A stretch of DNA of 64,000 nucleotides from Beta vulgaris subsp. vulgaris (GCF_026745355.1 NC_079205.1:7342056-7406055); one strand, 5' to 3'; counted from the stretch's first letter, positions 1 through 11,721 are shown. A program made the numbers and translations. The notes: generated by a model not told the origin, from the sequence alone.

Positions 1-2018
1 AGATGAATTTAACCACCCAACTAGTAGATGAAGGAGCCATATAAGAATTCCAGCTGTGCTCCTTAATATATCTATCATGGATCCACTTCACCCACAAGTT
101 GTCAGCTTTTCTAGCAATATCCCACACAAGTTTACCAACCATAGCCACATTCCACTGAATAATGTTTCTAAAACCTAAACCACCATGATGTTTAGGTTTA
201 CAAGTGTCATCCCAATTCACATACCCAGGCCTGGCACTATCACAAGATCCTGTCCACAAAAAAGCTCGACATATAGAGTTTACCTGCTTCACAACAGCTT
301 TAGGCAGGATGAAGATCTGGGACCAATAAACACAAATACTCAAGAGAACTGAGTTTATAAGTTGCCTTCTCCCTGCATAAGAGATATTTCTGGAACTCCA
401 GATTCTGATCTTCATCACCATTTTCTCAACCAATTTCTCACAATCTGCTGCAGAAAGCTTTTTAGTGGAAATGGGCACACCCAAGTATCTAAAGGGCAGA
501 TTACCATGCTTGAAACCCGAGCTTTCTTTTATGCGTGTAACCTCCTGATCATTAAGCCCACAACTGAAAAACTCAGACTTAGCAGGACTTGCCTTCAACC
601 CAGCAGTAGCAGCAAACAAATTAATGCCTTGCAGCAATAAGTGAATAGACTTATACTCCCCTTTGCAGAACAAAACAACATCATCTGCAAAACATAGATG
701 ATTTATCCCCATTGTTTTGCATCTAGGATGAAAAGAAAACTCAGGTTGTTGCCCAATATATGTCATGATTCTGGAGAAATATTCCATACATAACACAAAA
801 AGCAAGGGTGACATTGGGTCACCCTGCCTGATGCCTCTTTGAGCCTTGAAAAATCCAGAAGGAACTCCATTAATCATCAAAGTGAACATGGGGCTCTGAA
901 CACAAGTTAGAATCAACTCCACAAATCTTATAGGAAATTTCAAAGCCATCATCATTTCCTCAAGAAATTCCCAACTCACTGTATCATATGCCTTCTGGAT
1001 GTCAATCTTCATTAAACAGCACTTCTGATTTTGCCTAGCTTTATACATTTTAACAATATCTTGGCATAATAAAATATTATGCAAGATACTCCTACCCTCC
1101 ACAAATGCACCCTGTGCAGCAGACACAACACTAGGCAGGACCAATTTCAACTTCTCACACAACAGCTTAGTTATGCACTTAGAAGATAACTGAACAACAG
1201 GATATAGGCCTAAAATCCCCAACATGTGAAGGGCTTTTAATCTTTGGAATCAAAGTAATAGAAGTGATGTTAACAGCTTTAAGTAACTAACCAGTCTGAA
1301 AAAAGTCTAGGATAGCATCAGATACTTCATCCCCTTTTATCTCCCAACAGTGCTTAAAGAAGTAACTATTGAACCCATCACTCCCTGGAGCCTTCTCATT
1401 AGGAATAGAAAACATGACTCTTTTCACATCCTCTTTAGTGAAGTTGCACTGCAATAAATTCTGCTGTTCATCAGAAAGTACATGCCCTCTCCTAATAATC
1501 TGCTGATGAATTGTGCTCCTTTCACCCATTTTAGTGCCCAGCAATCCTTGATAAAAAGAAACAAAAGCTTCCTGGATCTGATGCTCTTCATTAAGCCATT
1601 GACCCTCATTATTCAGGATGGCATAAATCTTATTTTGCTGTCTCCTAGCCTTAATAGATTGATGGAAGAGTTTAGTGTTATCATCCCCTTTCTCTATCCA
1701 TCGTTCTTTAACCTTCTGTTTTAAGAAGCTCATATATCTAGCTTGAGCCCTTTTATAATCCTCAGTAGCCTTCCTTTCCTCCTCAATACTAGCAACATCC
1801 CTTAATTGCTCATGAGCAATATTCTGCTTCATAATCATCTGATTATAAGCATGATGAGCTTGAGCTTGGATGTCAGAAAAACCTTCTCTATTAAACTTCT
1901 TCAATTCGGCTTTCATGATCTTCAACTTCTGAGTAACTTGGAACATCTTACACCCATTCACAGGTCTCTGCCACACATCCTTAACTAACTCCATAAAACC
2001 ATCCCCACAAACCCACAT
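1..2018 (-). pseudogene. LINE reverse transcriptase (ORF2 fragment) with one amber stop
   Basis: Reads as a non-LTR RT. From the 2018 end: a coiled, charged linker, WIEKGDDNTKLFH, the NEKAPGSDGF motif near 1380, FRPISCCSVIYK near 1200, the motif-A block CLMKIDIQKAYDTVSWEF near 980, RGIRQGDPMSP near 820 and the catalytic FADDVVLF near 680, then RYLGVPIS and the NSICRAFLW region near 280. All three catalytic aspartates are present. The frame appears open from 2018 to 1290, broken by a TAG at 1287-1289 inside the sequence FFQTG-LLKAVN, and then open again to the left edge. Apart from that stop this is one of the best preserved RT stretches in the window. Product would make cDNA from LINE RNA at nicked target DNA in the nucleus. 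Calling it a pseudogene rests on the stop and on 5' truncation. Confidence 0.88.
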
Positions 2019-2055
2019 ATTGAAAAACCTAAAAGGTTTTTTCCCACTACTTTCT
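1..2055 (-). mobile_element. 5'-truncated L1-type LINE, 3' end beyond the window
   Basis: The minus strand reads as the ORF2 of a plant L1-type non-LTR retrotransposon from just before the RT domain to the thumb/connection region, running off the left edge. The 5' border lies near 2055, where homology to LINE ORF2 stops abruptly in AT-rich sequence; the endonuclease and ORF1 are absent, as expected of 5' truncation during target-primed reverse transcription. A second, more decayed copy of the same family lies at 29240-31286 on the opposite strand (shared motifs around the RT catalytic box and a C-terminal segment including NLWVKWIHD). The 3' tail and target-site duplication are outside the window. 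The element sits upstream of a terpene synthase exon and may occupy an intron of that gene. Confidence 0.9.
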
Positions 2056-2650
2056 TTGTATATATGTTTACCGACATGAACTAAGAGTAATTAATGGTCA
2101 AAGTTCGACCTTAAATATCATGTTTCCTTATTATTTGAAATTGAGGGATTCATATATAATTACATTTGTTAATCATTAAAATTATACATTTACAAGTATG
2201 TCGCTCAAATTGTTACAGTTTTTTTCGGATAGAGTGAGGTGTGTGGAAGGTATATATATATTCACACATGGTTGATTGTATCAAGTAAGCTTATACTATC
2301 TTGAGTAATATACCCTAAAAAAAAATCTTAAATAATATATCAAATACGATATATTTTATGATTAGTTAGTGAGTACGAATGGTCAAATTGCTACAAAAAA
2401 GAACTACAAAGTGTTTCAGATTTTTATTTAAAAAATTTTCATTTAAATTTAAATGAAGTCATTTGATCTCACACTTTCAAGGATAACTCCTCCCTCCTAT
2501 ACCTATTAGGCTAGTACCTACTAGGCTAATACTAATTGATCAAAAGGTAAAATTGTTTCTAACACACCAAGGTGTTGGTTGTTCCTACATTAATAAATTA
2601 AATTATATTTAATTTTATATCTAATCTTTTGGTTTGATGGAATTTTGTAG
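2056..2650. other. AT-rich non-coding stretch, possible terpene synthase intron
   Basis: No coding signal on either strand. It ends in a plausible 3' splice acceptor (TTTTGTAG at 2643-2650) directly before the terpene synthase exon. It contains a perfect 18-bp AT-rich palindrome, TCATTTAAATTTAAATGA, at 2439-2456. If the upstream exons lie left of the window, this is the 3' part of the last intron. Confidence 0.5.
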
Positions 2651-2944
2651 TTTGAACAAAATAGAGATCATGTTGCCTCGGCTGTAGAATGCTACATGAA
2701 ACAATATGGGACTTCTGAGGAAGAAGCTTACAAAGAGATCCAATTGGAGATGGAAGAAGCTTGGAAAGACATGAATGAAGAGTTGCTTCGACCAACTTGT
2801 GTTCCAATGCCTCTGATAACTCGAATCATTAACCTATCAAGGTTTTTATATGATCTATATAAGATTGGTGAAGATGGTTACACTATGAGCAAGTATCTGA
2901 AACTAAAAATTGCTAAAGTTCTTATTGATCCCGTCATAATATAA
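2651..2944 (+). CDS. Terpene synthase, last exon only
   Basis: The frame from the acceptor at 2650 begins FEQNRDHVASAVECYMKQYG and continues through TSEEEAYKEI, AWKDMNEELLRPTCVPMPL, IINLSRFLYDLYK and DGYTMS to a stop at 2942-2944. This is the characteristic C-terminal exon of plant class I terpene synthases (TPS-a/TPS-b type), the helices that close the active site; the metal-binding DDxxD and NSE/DTE motifs lie in earlier exons. About 97 codons, no internal stop, normal spacing to the terminal DPV-I motif. No earlier exon is visible in the window: the 2.6 kb to the left is a LINE plus AT-rich DNA. It is therefore either the end of a gene whose last intron has received the LINE, or an orphan exon. 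Expected location is cytosol or plastid depending on the missing N-terminus. Confidence 0.88.
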   Translation, partial: FEQNRDHVASAVECYMKQYGTSEEEAYKEIQLEMEEAWKDMNEELLRPTCVPMPLITRIINLSRFLYDLYKIGEDGYTMSKYLKLKIAKVLIDPVII

Positions 2945-4214
2945 TATTGGCGTACGTACGTTGTTAAAGTTGTAGCTTAATAAGCCATTTACGGTGTTTT
3001 ACTTAATAGACCTCGTTGAATCTAGCAATTGCTTAAGCTTGATTCTTGATCTAAGCTTGTGGCTCCTTTAGAAGCTAAAAGCCTTTGCGAATTTTAAATT
3101 CCTAAGCTTTTTTTTCAATATTAAAGATAATTTCTTTACCTTATATTGTCCTTTATTGGTTTTGAATCTGGTGGAAGTTTTGTAATATTGTGAGTATTCT
3201 ATAATGTTAATACTTAACTATGTTCACTTCAACTTATATTGTCTGAAATTATATTATCTAAACTTATTTAATTTTTTTTAAAAATACAAAGATGAATTTC
3301 ATTAATTAAACACCATACGACATCCTCTATTGATGTTTAGCCAAATAAAGTTATTCTACTATATAACTATGATAATAATGAATATAATCTGACAATATAT
3401 CCCCGTTTTGTTCTTTAAATCATGCAGTCTTGTATGAGAGCATTTATCACGGTGATTAAATTTTGAGAAGATATCTCTTTATTGAACTCTACCGATAGCG
3501 TATGAAAATCAAATACTAATTGCAAATTGTACAGCAAACCATCACTGAACTGTATCTTTGCAATAAACTAAAATCAAACTTTAAAACCCCACAGAGGAAA
3601 CTAACAAATCAAACTCCAAACTTCCATACTGGAGACAAAGAACGCAAGAATTGATTCGGCATCATTAATGATACGCTTTGCACCAAGGTTAATAGTTTGT
3701 GATATTATTACTACTAGTCCTTATTGCGGGGCTCTATGCACCCAAGTGATAGTTTGTGGAATTGCAGTCAGTTTTGCCAAAAAGTAATGTAGCTCACATG
3801 GAATAAAGAAATGCGAATAGAATAAATAATTTTGCATACAACACATATACCAATTTAGTCCATTCTCAAGCGAGAAAAACCTAGTCTATTTGTGTTAAGA
3901 CTTGGTTTCCAACACATCTATACGACTATACTCCTTCATGTTGCTACCAATACTCCTATAATTGGTACAACAAAAAAAGGTTTATAAACCTCTTCCAAAT
4001 GTACTATTTTCTCATTTGGTGGTTTTAGTGGTACCAATTCAAAAAAGGGAGCGGTATCAATCTATTTGATAGATTTTTAACCATAGACGTCTATAACAGC
4101 TCTTCTCAATCACCATTAGCAACCAATCGTTACCACCAAATTATTATCATTTTTTCTTGTACCGTACAAAGACTTTCATAATCATCGGTTTCGTTAGAGA
4201 AAAGATAAAGAAAC
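2945..4214. other. Non-coding, 3' flank of the terpene synthase exon
   Basis: AT-rich sequence with no supportable gene. The first few hundred bases would be 3' UTR and downstream flank of the terpene synthase. Short open stretches near the end are not family members I recognise. Confidence 0.5.
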
Positions 4215-4357
4215 ATGGAAAGGTACAATATTGCTATCGACCACGAAAATCTGTACGTGGAAGCCATTGCAGTGCAAAGATCCATCAACATCCTCGTACA
4301 ATTGTTGTCAGGAATCAATATCGTATGTTGTTTTTCATGTGCGCTAAATCTTGTCCA
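4215..4357 (+). other. Short open frame cut by the copia insertion, unrecognised
   Basis: An ATG at 4215 opens a frame of 47 codons (MERYNIAIDHENLYVEA at the start) before the left LTR begins. If the copia element and one copy of its duplication are removed in silico, the frame would run about 10 codons further and stop. The composition is protein-like but I recognise no family, and it may be chance. Confidence 0.18.
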
Positions 4358-4920
4358 TGTTAATGATAAGGACTATGTCAACCTTATCGTATTGTTAAGA
4401 TTGCTATCTATCCATTAGCAATATAGCTATACCTATCTTCTTAGTAGATTACTTTTTCTTTTGAGGGATTCTTAGTAGATTACTTTAGTTATCATTACTT
4501 GTGATATACGTCCTCTATACAGAAATAGTGACACCATTTTTATTTAGTGCACTATTCACATCTTACACTTAGATTGTCTTTAGTGATTTATATTTTGGGA
4601 AAAACATAGTCATTTGGGAGTCTTGTTAGATTTATCTCGATGTAAATTTTATTAATATAAACTTTTTATAATTTTTACTTATTGATAATTAAAGATATTA
4701 ATAATTGAAATCATACGACATGTGTGAAAGCTAGAAATAGTGCAACTATTTTAAATTTATAAACACAGGAAGTACTTACGTAGCATATTAGCATATTCCT
4801 TTAATACTTTTTTTTTTTTTTCTTGTAAACTCTAGCTACTGATATAATCTACATCTCATGTTGTACTATATAAGCTATGGCTTTATTAATGGAAAAGATG
4901 TAACTTTTCCAACTCTAACA
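4358..4920 (+). repeat. Left LTR of the copia element
   Basis: Begins TGTTAATGAT and ends AACA at 4920, followed at once by the primer-binding site. It matches the right LTR (9047-9313) over its whole length, including the CTATATAAGCTA box near 4867, which is the likely TATA element. It is longer than the right LTR because of the MITE at 4509-4772 and a roughly 30-bp local duplication around 4438-4490 (CTTAGTAGATTACTTT occurs twice here and once in the right LTR). Confidence 0.92.
4509..4772. mobile_element. Stowaway-like MITE inside the left LTR
   Basis: 264 bp absent from the right LTR, which reads GATATA-CTTACG at this point. The insert is flanked by TA on both sides (4507-4508 and 4773-4774), has imperfect terminal inverted repeats (CGTCCTCTAT / CTTCCTGTGTTTATAAA) and inner complementary blocks around AATAGTGNCACCATT. 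It is the same family as 18554-18811 (shared GATTGTCTTTRGTGATT, AAAAACATAGTCAT, TACTTATTGATAATYAAA). TA duplication and TIR sequence place it with Stowaway/Tc1-mariner MITEs. Confidence 0.85.
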
Positions 4921-4932
4921 TGGTATCACATC
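4921..4932 (+). other. Copia primer-binding site
   Basis: TGGTATCA directly follows the left LTR. It is complementary to the 3' end of plant initiator methionyl-tRNA, the usual copia primer; the match weakens after eight or nine bases, in keeping with age. Confidence 0.8.
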
Positions 4933-5023
4933 AACGATCCAACCTCTAAATTTTTTTTCCACCATCACTCACGACTCCCATTCTCTAACCAACGCTACTG
5001 AACCTTACAAACCCCTCACTGTC

Positions 5024-5865
5024 ATGAACGCTCATTCAATTCAAAAACTAATCTCCTCAAATTACATTATTTGGAAGGTTCAACTTCAGAAACTCTCCTT
5101 ATTGGCTATGACCTCCATCAATTTATTAATGGCTCCTCCAACCCCCTCCTCCCAAAATCACCAATACTGAAGGCCAATCTATCCTACACCCCGTCCATGT
5201 TACGTGGGTACACCAAGATAAACTACTTTTTGGTACCCTTGTTGGCACCCTTTCCCCGTCCCTTGGCCCCTCTCATTTCTCGTGCCAACACCTCCAAATA
5301 AGCTTGGGACATACTTTTCCACACATACACTAAACCTTCCCGTGGCCATATCCAACAACTCAAATCTCAAATTAAAAACCTCGGTAAAGGCTCCGATGAT
5401 ATTGAATCCTATATGAATAAAATATGCCGAATTGTTGACAAACTAGCCTTGCTCGGTGTATCCCTTGACCCCGAGGACATCACTGAACATATTCTTGATG
5501 GCCTTGATGATGATTACAAACCAATCATTGACGTCGTGCTTGCTCGTAACCTTCCCATTTATTTTGATGAACTAAACGAAAAACTCATCCGTCACGATCT
5601 TAAACTCACCAAACAAACAAACCACACCCCTCCCTTCCAAGCCGTGGAAAACCCTACCCACACACGACCTTACTACTCTCGCCACAATCCCTCCTCCTCC
5701 TGTCTAAACCTGCATCCACCTCACAGCCAAACCAAAATCCTAAAAACCCTTTCAAAGGGTGCTGCCAGTGGTGTAATGTCCAAGGACATACACTCACTTA
5801 CTACCCGCCCTTCAAGGATCTTCATCCTTCTATTTGACCAACCCCCGCCTCCCACGCAATACTGA
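5024..5865 (+). pseudogene. Copia gag remnant with damaged zinc knuckle
   Basis: Opens at ATG 5024 (MNAHSIQKLISSNYIIWKVQ), the typical start of copia Gag (UBN2-type). It loses frame within about 100 bp, then is readable again from 5413 (LALLGVSLDPEDITEHILDGL, followed by DELNEKLIRHDLKL). A CCHC zinc knuckle is visible near 5760-5805 as CQWCNVQGHTLTYY: the fourth zinc ligand, normally Cys, is Tyr, so zinc and RNA binding would be impaired. Several frameshifts separate the pieces. Gag would form the virus-like particle. Confidence 0.82.
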
Positions 5866-5919
5866 TGTTGTTCCCCAAGTTAATACCGCCACTCCCCTCC
5901 CTCCCCTCCAACTCCCTTT

Positions 5920-6880
5920 TGGCTTTGAGAGTAGTACGTCTCATCATGTCACATCCGACTTAGCCAACCTATCTCTTCACTACCCATATATGATGGCACT
6001 AACAAAATTGTCATTGGAAATGGTTTCGGACTTCCCATAACTCACACTGGTTTAACTCATCTCTCTACTCCTACTCATTCTCTTACTCTTCGTAATGTTT
6101 TGTGTGTTGCGGTTTAGCATAAAAATATCATTTCCACTTTCCAATTTTGCAAAGACAATAATAGTATTATTGAATTCTCACACTCCTCTTTATGTGTTAA
6201 GGATCAAGTGACGGGGGCATAAATTCTATCCGGAACAACTAAGGATGGAGTCTATCGATGGCCTATGCTCGTACCTCCTCCAGCTCTATCTCTCACTACC
6301 ACCACTGTTGATTGGCACCACCGTCTTGACCATCCTTCCATTTCAGTTTTGAATAAGATGTTTCTTGCTGAATCTTTAGATTTGCCATGTAATTGTTGCT
6401 ACATAAATAAAAGTTATAAATTACCTTTTAGTGTTTTATCTCTCACTACTACCACTCCTCTTCAAGTTCATTTTCGTGATTTATGATCCTCCCTCGTTTA
6501 TTCATTTGATGGCTATAAATATTATGTGATTTTCGTTGACCACTTTACCAAGTTCACTTGATTTTCCCTCCTTAAAAGAAATCTAACACTAAACATATTT
6601 TCATTAAATTTAAAACTCTTGTTGAAAAAAATTTAGTCGCCTAATTCGTATTCTCTACTCTGACAATGGGGTGAGTTTCAAAAGCTTGACCCCCTACCTT
6701 GCCTCACATGGCATTGCCCACCTTACCTCACCTTCGCACACACTCGAATACAATGGGTTTGCCGAGCGGAGACATCGCCATATCACCGAAATAAGTCTTT
6801 CCATGCTATCTCATGCCTATATGCCTCTTATCTATTGGCCTTACGCCTTTCAATCTTTTACTTTCTCATAAACCGAATGC
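5920..6880 (+). pseudogene. Copia protease and integrase remnant
   Basis: The protease active-site region reads ESSTSHHVTSDLANLS near 5927; the catalytic DSG/DTG triad of copia aspartic proteases has become ESS, so it is inactive. The GAG-pre-integrase domain follows near 6308 (VDWHHRLDHPSISVLNKM), with only part of the HHCC finger. The integrase core shows DHFTKFT near 6538, YSDNG near 6655 and EYNGFAERRHRHI near 6747, matching the D,D,E catalytic residues. Multiple stops (for example at 6484 and 6558) and frameshifts interrupt it. Confidence 0.85.
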
Positions 6881-9020
6881 CTACACCCACTCTTGCTCAT
6901 GCCTCTCTTTACTCTCTTTATTCGGCAGTCCCCCTAAGTACAACCATCTTCGAAGTATTGGTAGCCTTTGCTACCCTTGGCTTTTCCCTTACACAAAACA
7001 TAAACTTGAACCTCGATCTGCGACATGCGTGTTTGTTGGTTACTCACCAACACAACATTCCTAAGTTTGCTTAATCCCTCACACTCATCGACTTTATTCT
7101 TATCGCCATGTCCGATTTGTCGAGTCCTCATTTCCATTCGATATACTCCTCCCCGCTTCAGCTAACTCGTCTCTCCCATCCCTTGATGATTGGTGCTCTA
7201 TCTCCTGCCCTATACTCCATCCTCCCTCCCTTGGTACTGCATCATCCCAACCCCCTATCCCCCTCCCTCACCCACACTCGAACCCTCTGCTACCCTAGCA
7301 GCCTCGCACACTTTACCATCTCCCTCGCCCAACCATGACTCCTCCCATCCTAGCCGCAGCTCCCCCTCACTCACTAGCTCTCCACCCTCTCGCCCTTACC
7401 TGCTTCCACTCACTCCACACCTCCTTCACCCCTCCCAAACTCGTGCCTCGCATCACATCTATAAACATTTCCAAAAGCTAAACCTCCACGCCCAACAAAC
7501 CCATGCCAAACCAACCTCGACCAAGCAAGCGCTTGCTCTCCCCTCCCGAAAACTTGCCATGGAAACACAATGAAACACCCTCCTCAAAAATGAAACGAGG
7601 GATCTTGTCCCACCATCTCCTTCTCATAACATAGTTGGGTGGAAGTGGGTCTTCTGCACCAAGTACCATCTTGATGGCTCCCTTGATAAATACAAAGCTT
7701 TTTTACTTGTGGCTAAAGGGTTCCATCAACGCCCGGGCCTCGACTACACCAAAACATTTACCGCGTCATCAAACCTGCTACAGTTCGTCTTATCTTAAGT
7801 ATTGTTACAACTAATTGGTGGCCTTTGTGCCAACTTGATATTAATGATGCATTTTGGCAGGGTACTTTGCAGGAAGATGTCTTTATGGCTCAACCACATG
7901 GCTTTGTTGATCATAACTAGCCCTCTCATGTTCTCCGTATCAAGAGGGCCATCTACGACCTTGAACAAGCTCCTCAACCTTGGTACACTGAATTCTAGAA
8001 TAATTTATTAAGTGCTAGCTTCACTAACTCGATCTCGGACACTTCTTTATTCTACTAGTAACGCACTCACCCATTATACGTTCTCGTATATGTCGATGAC
8101 ATCATTGTAACTCGCTTTAGTCCTAATACAGTCCATGACTTCATTACAACTTTGGGTGCTCGATTCTCTTTAAAGGATTGGGGTCCTCTTTCTTACTTCC
8201 TTGGAGTCGAAGTTCAACCTACTGCCAAAGGAATTTTTTTAAGTCAACAGAAATACACCGTTGATGTTCTCACTCGCGCAAGCATACTTAATGCCAAGCC
8301 CGTTAGAACACCCATGGACGCTAATGTCACTCTTACACTTGACTCTGGTACATCTCTTGAAAACCCATTGAGTATCACACACTTGTTGGAAGTCTTCAAT
8401 ATCTCGGCCTCACTCGTCCCGACATCGCATTTTGTGTGAATAAACTGCCCAATATATGCACCATCCTAAAATAACTCATTGGCAGGCCTAAAACTTCTTC
8501 TTCAATATCTCAATGGTACTCTCACGTATGGGATGAACATATACACTCACTCTCCTCATGCATTGCACGCCTTTTTCGACTCCGGCTGTGCCGGTGATAA
8601 AGATGATTTTGTTAGCACCAGTGCCTACATTGTGTATCTTGGACGTAATCCTATTTCTTGGAGCTCCAAGAAACAGCAATCTGTAGCTGACTCTTCAACA
8701 GAAGTTGAATATAGCTGCATTGCTCAAACTGTGACTGTAATACCATGGGTAAGCAATGTATTACTTGAGCTAGAACACTCTTCTACCTTAATCCTACTAT
8801 TTATTGTGATAACATTGGTGTCACTAACCTCGCAGCGAACCCGGTGTTCCACTCTCGCAAGAAACACCTAGGTATAGACTTCTACTTTATTTAGGAAAAG
8901 GTACAAGCTGGCTTACTTCGCGTCACCCGTGTTATCAACGATGATCAACTTGCCAATGCCCTAACTAAGCCACTGGCTCGACGTCGATTCACCATGTTGT
9001 TGTCCAAGATTGGACTTACC
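6881..9020 (+). pseudogene. Copia RT and RNase H remnant
   Basis: After a proline/serine-rich spacer (about 7100-7560) the RT domain is readable near 7640 (GWKWVFCTKYHLDGSLDKYKA), 7730 (GFHQRPGLDYTKTF), 8085 (the catalytic YVDDI) and 8155-8330 (LKDWGPLSYFLGVEV). RNase H follows near 8560 (AFFDSGCAGDKDDF, SWSSKKQQSVADSSTEVEY) and the polyprotein tail near 8890-9015 (DDQLANALTKPLARRRF). The RT Asp pair is intact, but many frameshifts and stops make the locus untranslatable as a polyprotein. Confidence 0.88.
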
Positions 9021-9046
9021 CCTCGGCCTTCCATCTTACGAGGCCA

Positions 9047-9313
9047 TGTTAATGATAATGGTTGACTATGTCAACCTTATCATATTGTTAATATTGTTAT
9101 GTATCCCTTAGCAATATAGATGTACCTATCTTCTTAGTAGATTACTTTAGTTATCATTAGTTGTGATATACTTACGTACCATATTAGTATATTCCTTTAA
9201 TACTTTTCTTTTCTTCTTGTAAACTCTACCTACTGATGTAAACTACATTTCATGTTTTACTATATAAGCTACAACTTCATTAGTGGAAAAGATATAACTT
9301 CCCAACTTTTTCA
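9047..9313 (+). repeat. Right LTR of the copia element
   Basis: 267 bp starting TGTTAATGATAATGG and ending TTTTTCA. It lacks the MITE and the short duplication of the left LTR and so represents the ancestral LTR length. Contains CTATATAAGCTA near 9260 (TATA) and a plausible poly(A) context. The two LTRs differ at many positions, consistent with an old insertion. Confidence 0.92.
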
Positions 9314-9542
9314 GCCCATAACCTTCGGTTTTTAGATGGATTTGGTTAGTGGCCTAGGATATCGTCTAATTGTCTGTTATGTTAATGTGTGATGGTGTTT
9401 AAAGAAATTGTACTTTCTCATCTTTTGCCTATTGATGGAGAGAGAAAGTGCAGAGAGAGAAATCTCTCTCCAAAAAGTAAACCCACCACCACCAGAAAAA
9501 ATTAACCCAACTGCCCTCAAGTCTCATAGTGAGATAGCTAGC

Positions 9543-11482
9543 ATGAGTCTCCCGATGCAGGCCCGTCATGTTCAAGCGAATGCAAGCTTCACAACCAGCC
9601 CATAACTAGCGCCAGACCCACCACCTCCGTCATCACTAGGGACACAGACCTTCAAGGATGCCATTTCCAGGGTTCCTTCAAGGGGTTTGTTGTTATCTAT
9701 GAAGTAATTACTCTTGATAATCCAAAAGTCTCATTTGCGATGTCTCAGCCGCAACAATGTGTGGGGGACGAGGTGTTCATCCCAATCTCAGAGGAAAATA
9801 TTTGGAGTTGGTTAAACCTTAGAGTGAAGCTATCATATGCAAAGTGGTAGGTCGGTCCTTCTCTCATGAGTTTTTAAAGCAGTTGCAAAAGACATGGAAA
9901 GGGGAAGGGAAGGTGGAGCTTGTATCTTTGGGAAAGGATTTTTTTATAGTGTAAGATGCAATTCAACCATGGAAAAGTCTCGAATTCTTGCTTGGGGACC
10001 ATGGTTTATCCTGGGTTCTTTGGTTTGGGTTCAAGCATGGCTGCCCGGATTCAAACCATCCAAGGCGAACATCTCTCAATAGCTGATTTGGGTTATGTTC
10101 CCGAAACTACCGCTTGAATTTCATAGAAAAGACATTCTGCAGGCCATAGGTAACTCTATGGGGAAAACCATAAAAATTGATGCCCACACTTTGGAAGGTA
10201 ACCGGAGGAAATATGCATCGTTATGCGTGCTTATGAACGTTAACCAAATACTTCCAGGACGAGCATGGGTATGGGAGATATCTCACGACCTTACTTTCTC
10301 GTATTCACCGTGGGTCTTCCATGCATGCCGAACCCGACAAACTGTTCGGAGAGGAAGGATAGTGGAAATGATAAGGTGGGTCAAGTTACAGTGCATGAGG
10401 CGAGCAAATTTGGTGAAGGTGGTGCATGGGTGCATGGGAAAAAGTCAACCAAAGTTGACAAAAGAAGGATACGAGAAGTGGGGTGGACGGACACCCAAGA
10501 AAAAAGGGGATGAAAATGGTAGTTTGGCAGTTTTGCAGAAAGAAATCCAAAATTCCGCATCAATAAAATCCCCCAAAAAGAGTGTGGGGCCCAAGGAATT
10601 ACAAGTTCCTTCCAATGCAACTGGTAACAGGTTTGCGGTATTCAAGAATCTCCAGGAGCAGATTGACACCTCTGCAGAACCAAAAAGTGGAGGGAAATAT
10701 TTTAAAGATTTAGCAGGGGTCCTGTCCAAGCCACCCTACTCCCCTAACTTGTTGCTTCAGTGTACTGGGCCTTCTTTACCTTCTTCCCAGGTATTTTCCC
10801 CCCCTGCAAAATTGACGGTACCCCCTCTCCTTTATTTAAACCCCAATTTCTAGCTAACTCCATCTCGCAGAAAGTCCACCAGGAAGTCTCACAAAAAAAT
10901 CCTCGTTCACCCCCTTCCTCCATTCATAAAAAATCCTTCCTGAAGCATGATGATGTTGCGTACCCCGGAGGAGCTCGACCTATCTGGATCTTCCTCCCCA
11001 CCCCCCCCTTTGTCTCCTCCAAACTCCCCTCCAAAACCACGGGTAATAGTGGTCCGTTCCCACAACTCGATGTTATTCTCTCGTCCGGTCCGGCCCCTCA
11101 AACCAAAACTCAACATGGAAACGGTGGAATATTACTTACCCGATTGTCTAGAAGATCCAAACGAGTTCCATGGGGAGCTTACTCTCAAAGAAGTGAAAGC
11201 ACTGCAAACCCGAATCTAAACCCCAAAACAACCGATCTTTTGATGATGTACTACAATTCCGAGTTCCGGCCAACCCATGTACCTCAAGCGTTAGATGCCG
11301 CTCATCTTCCCCTATCCATGAAGGTGTTATTAAAGTGGTTTCTAGAGAAAGAGGTCGAAGTAGAGAGCGACGAACGAGATGTGTTGGCTAGCCTAGGGCT
11401 GTGGTTGGACCCGATACCGCTCCTTCCTATGGTTCGTACGATGATTCGAGTAGAACAGAGAGATGTGCGTATGATGGTTTGA
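9543..11482 (+). pseudogene. LINE ORF1 (DUF4283-type) remnant
   Basis: A likely start is the ATG at 9543. DUF4283-like sequence runs from about 9750 (CVGDEVFIPISEENIWSW) through GRSFSHEFLKQLQKTW and LAWGPWFILGSLVW to LPLEFHRKDILQAIGN and GKTIKIDAHTLEGNRRKYA near 10200. The longest open part is 10095-10853. Downstream is a basic, serine/proline-rich region typical of the C-terminal half of plant LINE ORF1 (a polyproline stretch near 10980). No clear CCHC knuckle could be placed. Frameshifts and stops (for example TAG at 10081) break it. The protein would bind LINE RNA. Confidence 0.78.
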
Positions 11483-11721
11483 AGCAACACCAATGCATTG
11501 TTACTTGCCCGACTCCATCTACCAATGAAACAACTAGGGTTCACGATAACTTGGGAAGAGGCAAAAGGGTGAAAAAAAACCCTCGAGAAGCCGAGGTAGT
11601 CCTCTGACCGCACAGAAAAATGTTGACTTGTCCTCAAACAAGAGCCGAAGTAAACCCATGGGTGGTAGGAAACGAGGGGATTCTAAAGATGCTCCTCGAA
11701 AAGAAACCGTTGCATAAAGGA

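Larger units (their letters stand above)
4358..9313 (+). mobile_element. Ty1/copia LTR retrotransposon, complete but defective
   Basis: Two LTRs in direct orientation start TGTTAATGAT and end CA. A primer-binding site complementary to initiator Met-tRNA (TGGTATCA) starts right after the left LTR. Internal order is gag, protease, integrase, RT, RNase H, the order that defines copia. Flanks are GTCCA (4353-4357) and GCCCA (9314-9318), a 5-bp target-site duplication with one mismatch. All coding domains carry frameshifts or stops, and the left LTR has acquired a 264-bp MITE, so the insertion is old. No strong polypurine tract is seen before the right LTR. Confidence 0.93.

Noticed and set aside
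362..640. Plus-strand ORF of 92 codons
   Set aside because: It is antisense to the well-supported LINE RT on the minus strand and resembles no protein.
10381..11116. Several minus-strand ORFs over the plus-strand LINE ORF1
   Set aside because: They are antisense readings of a GC-richer LINE ORF1 with recognisable DUF4283 sequence on the other strand.
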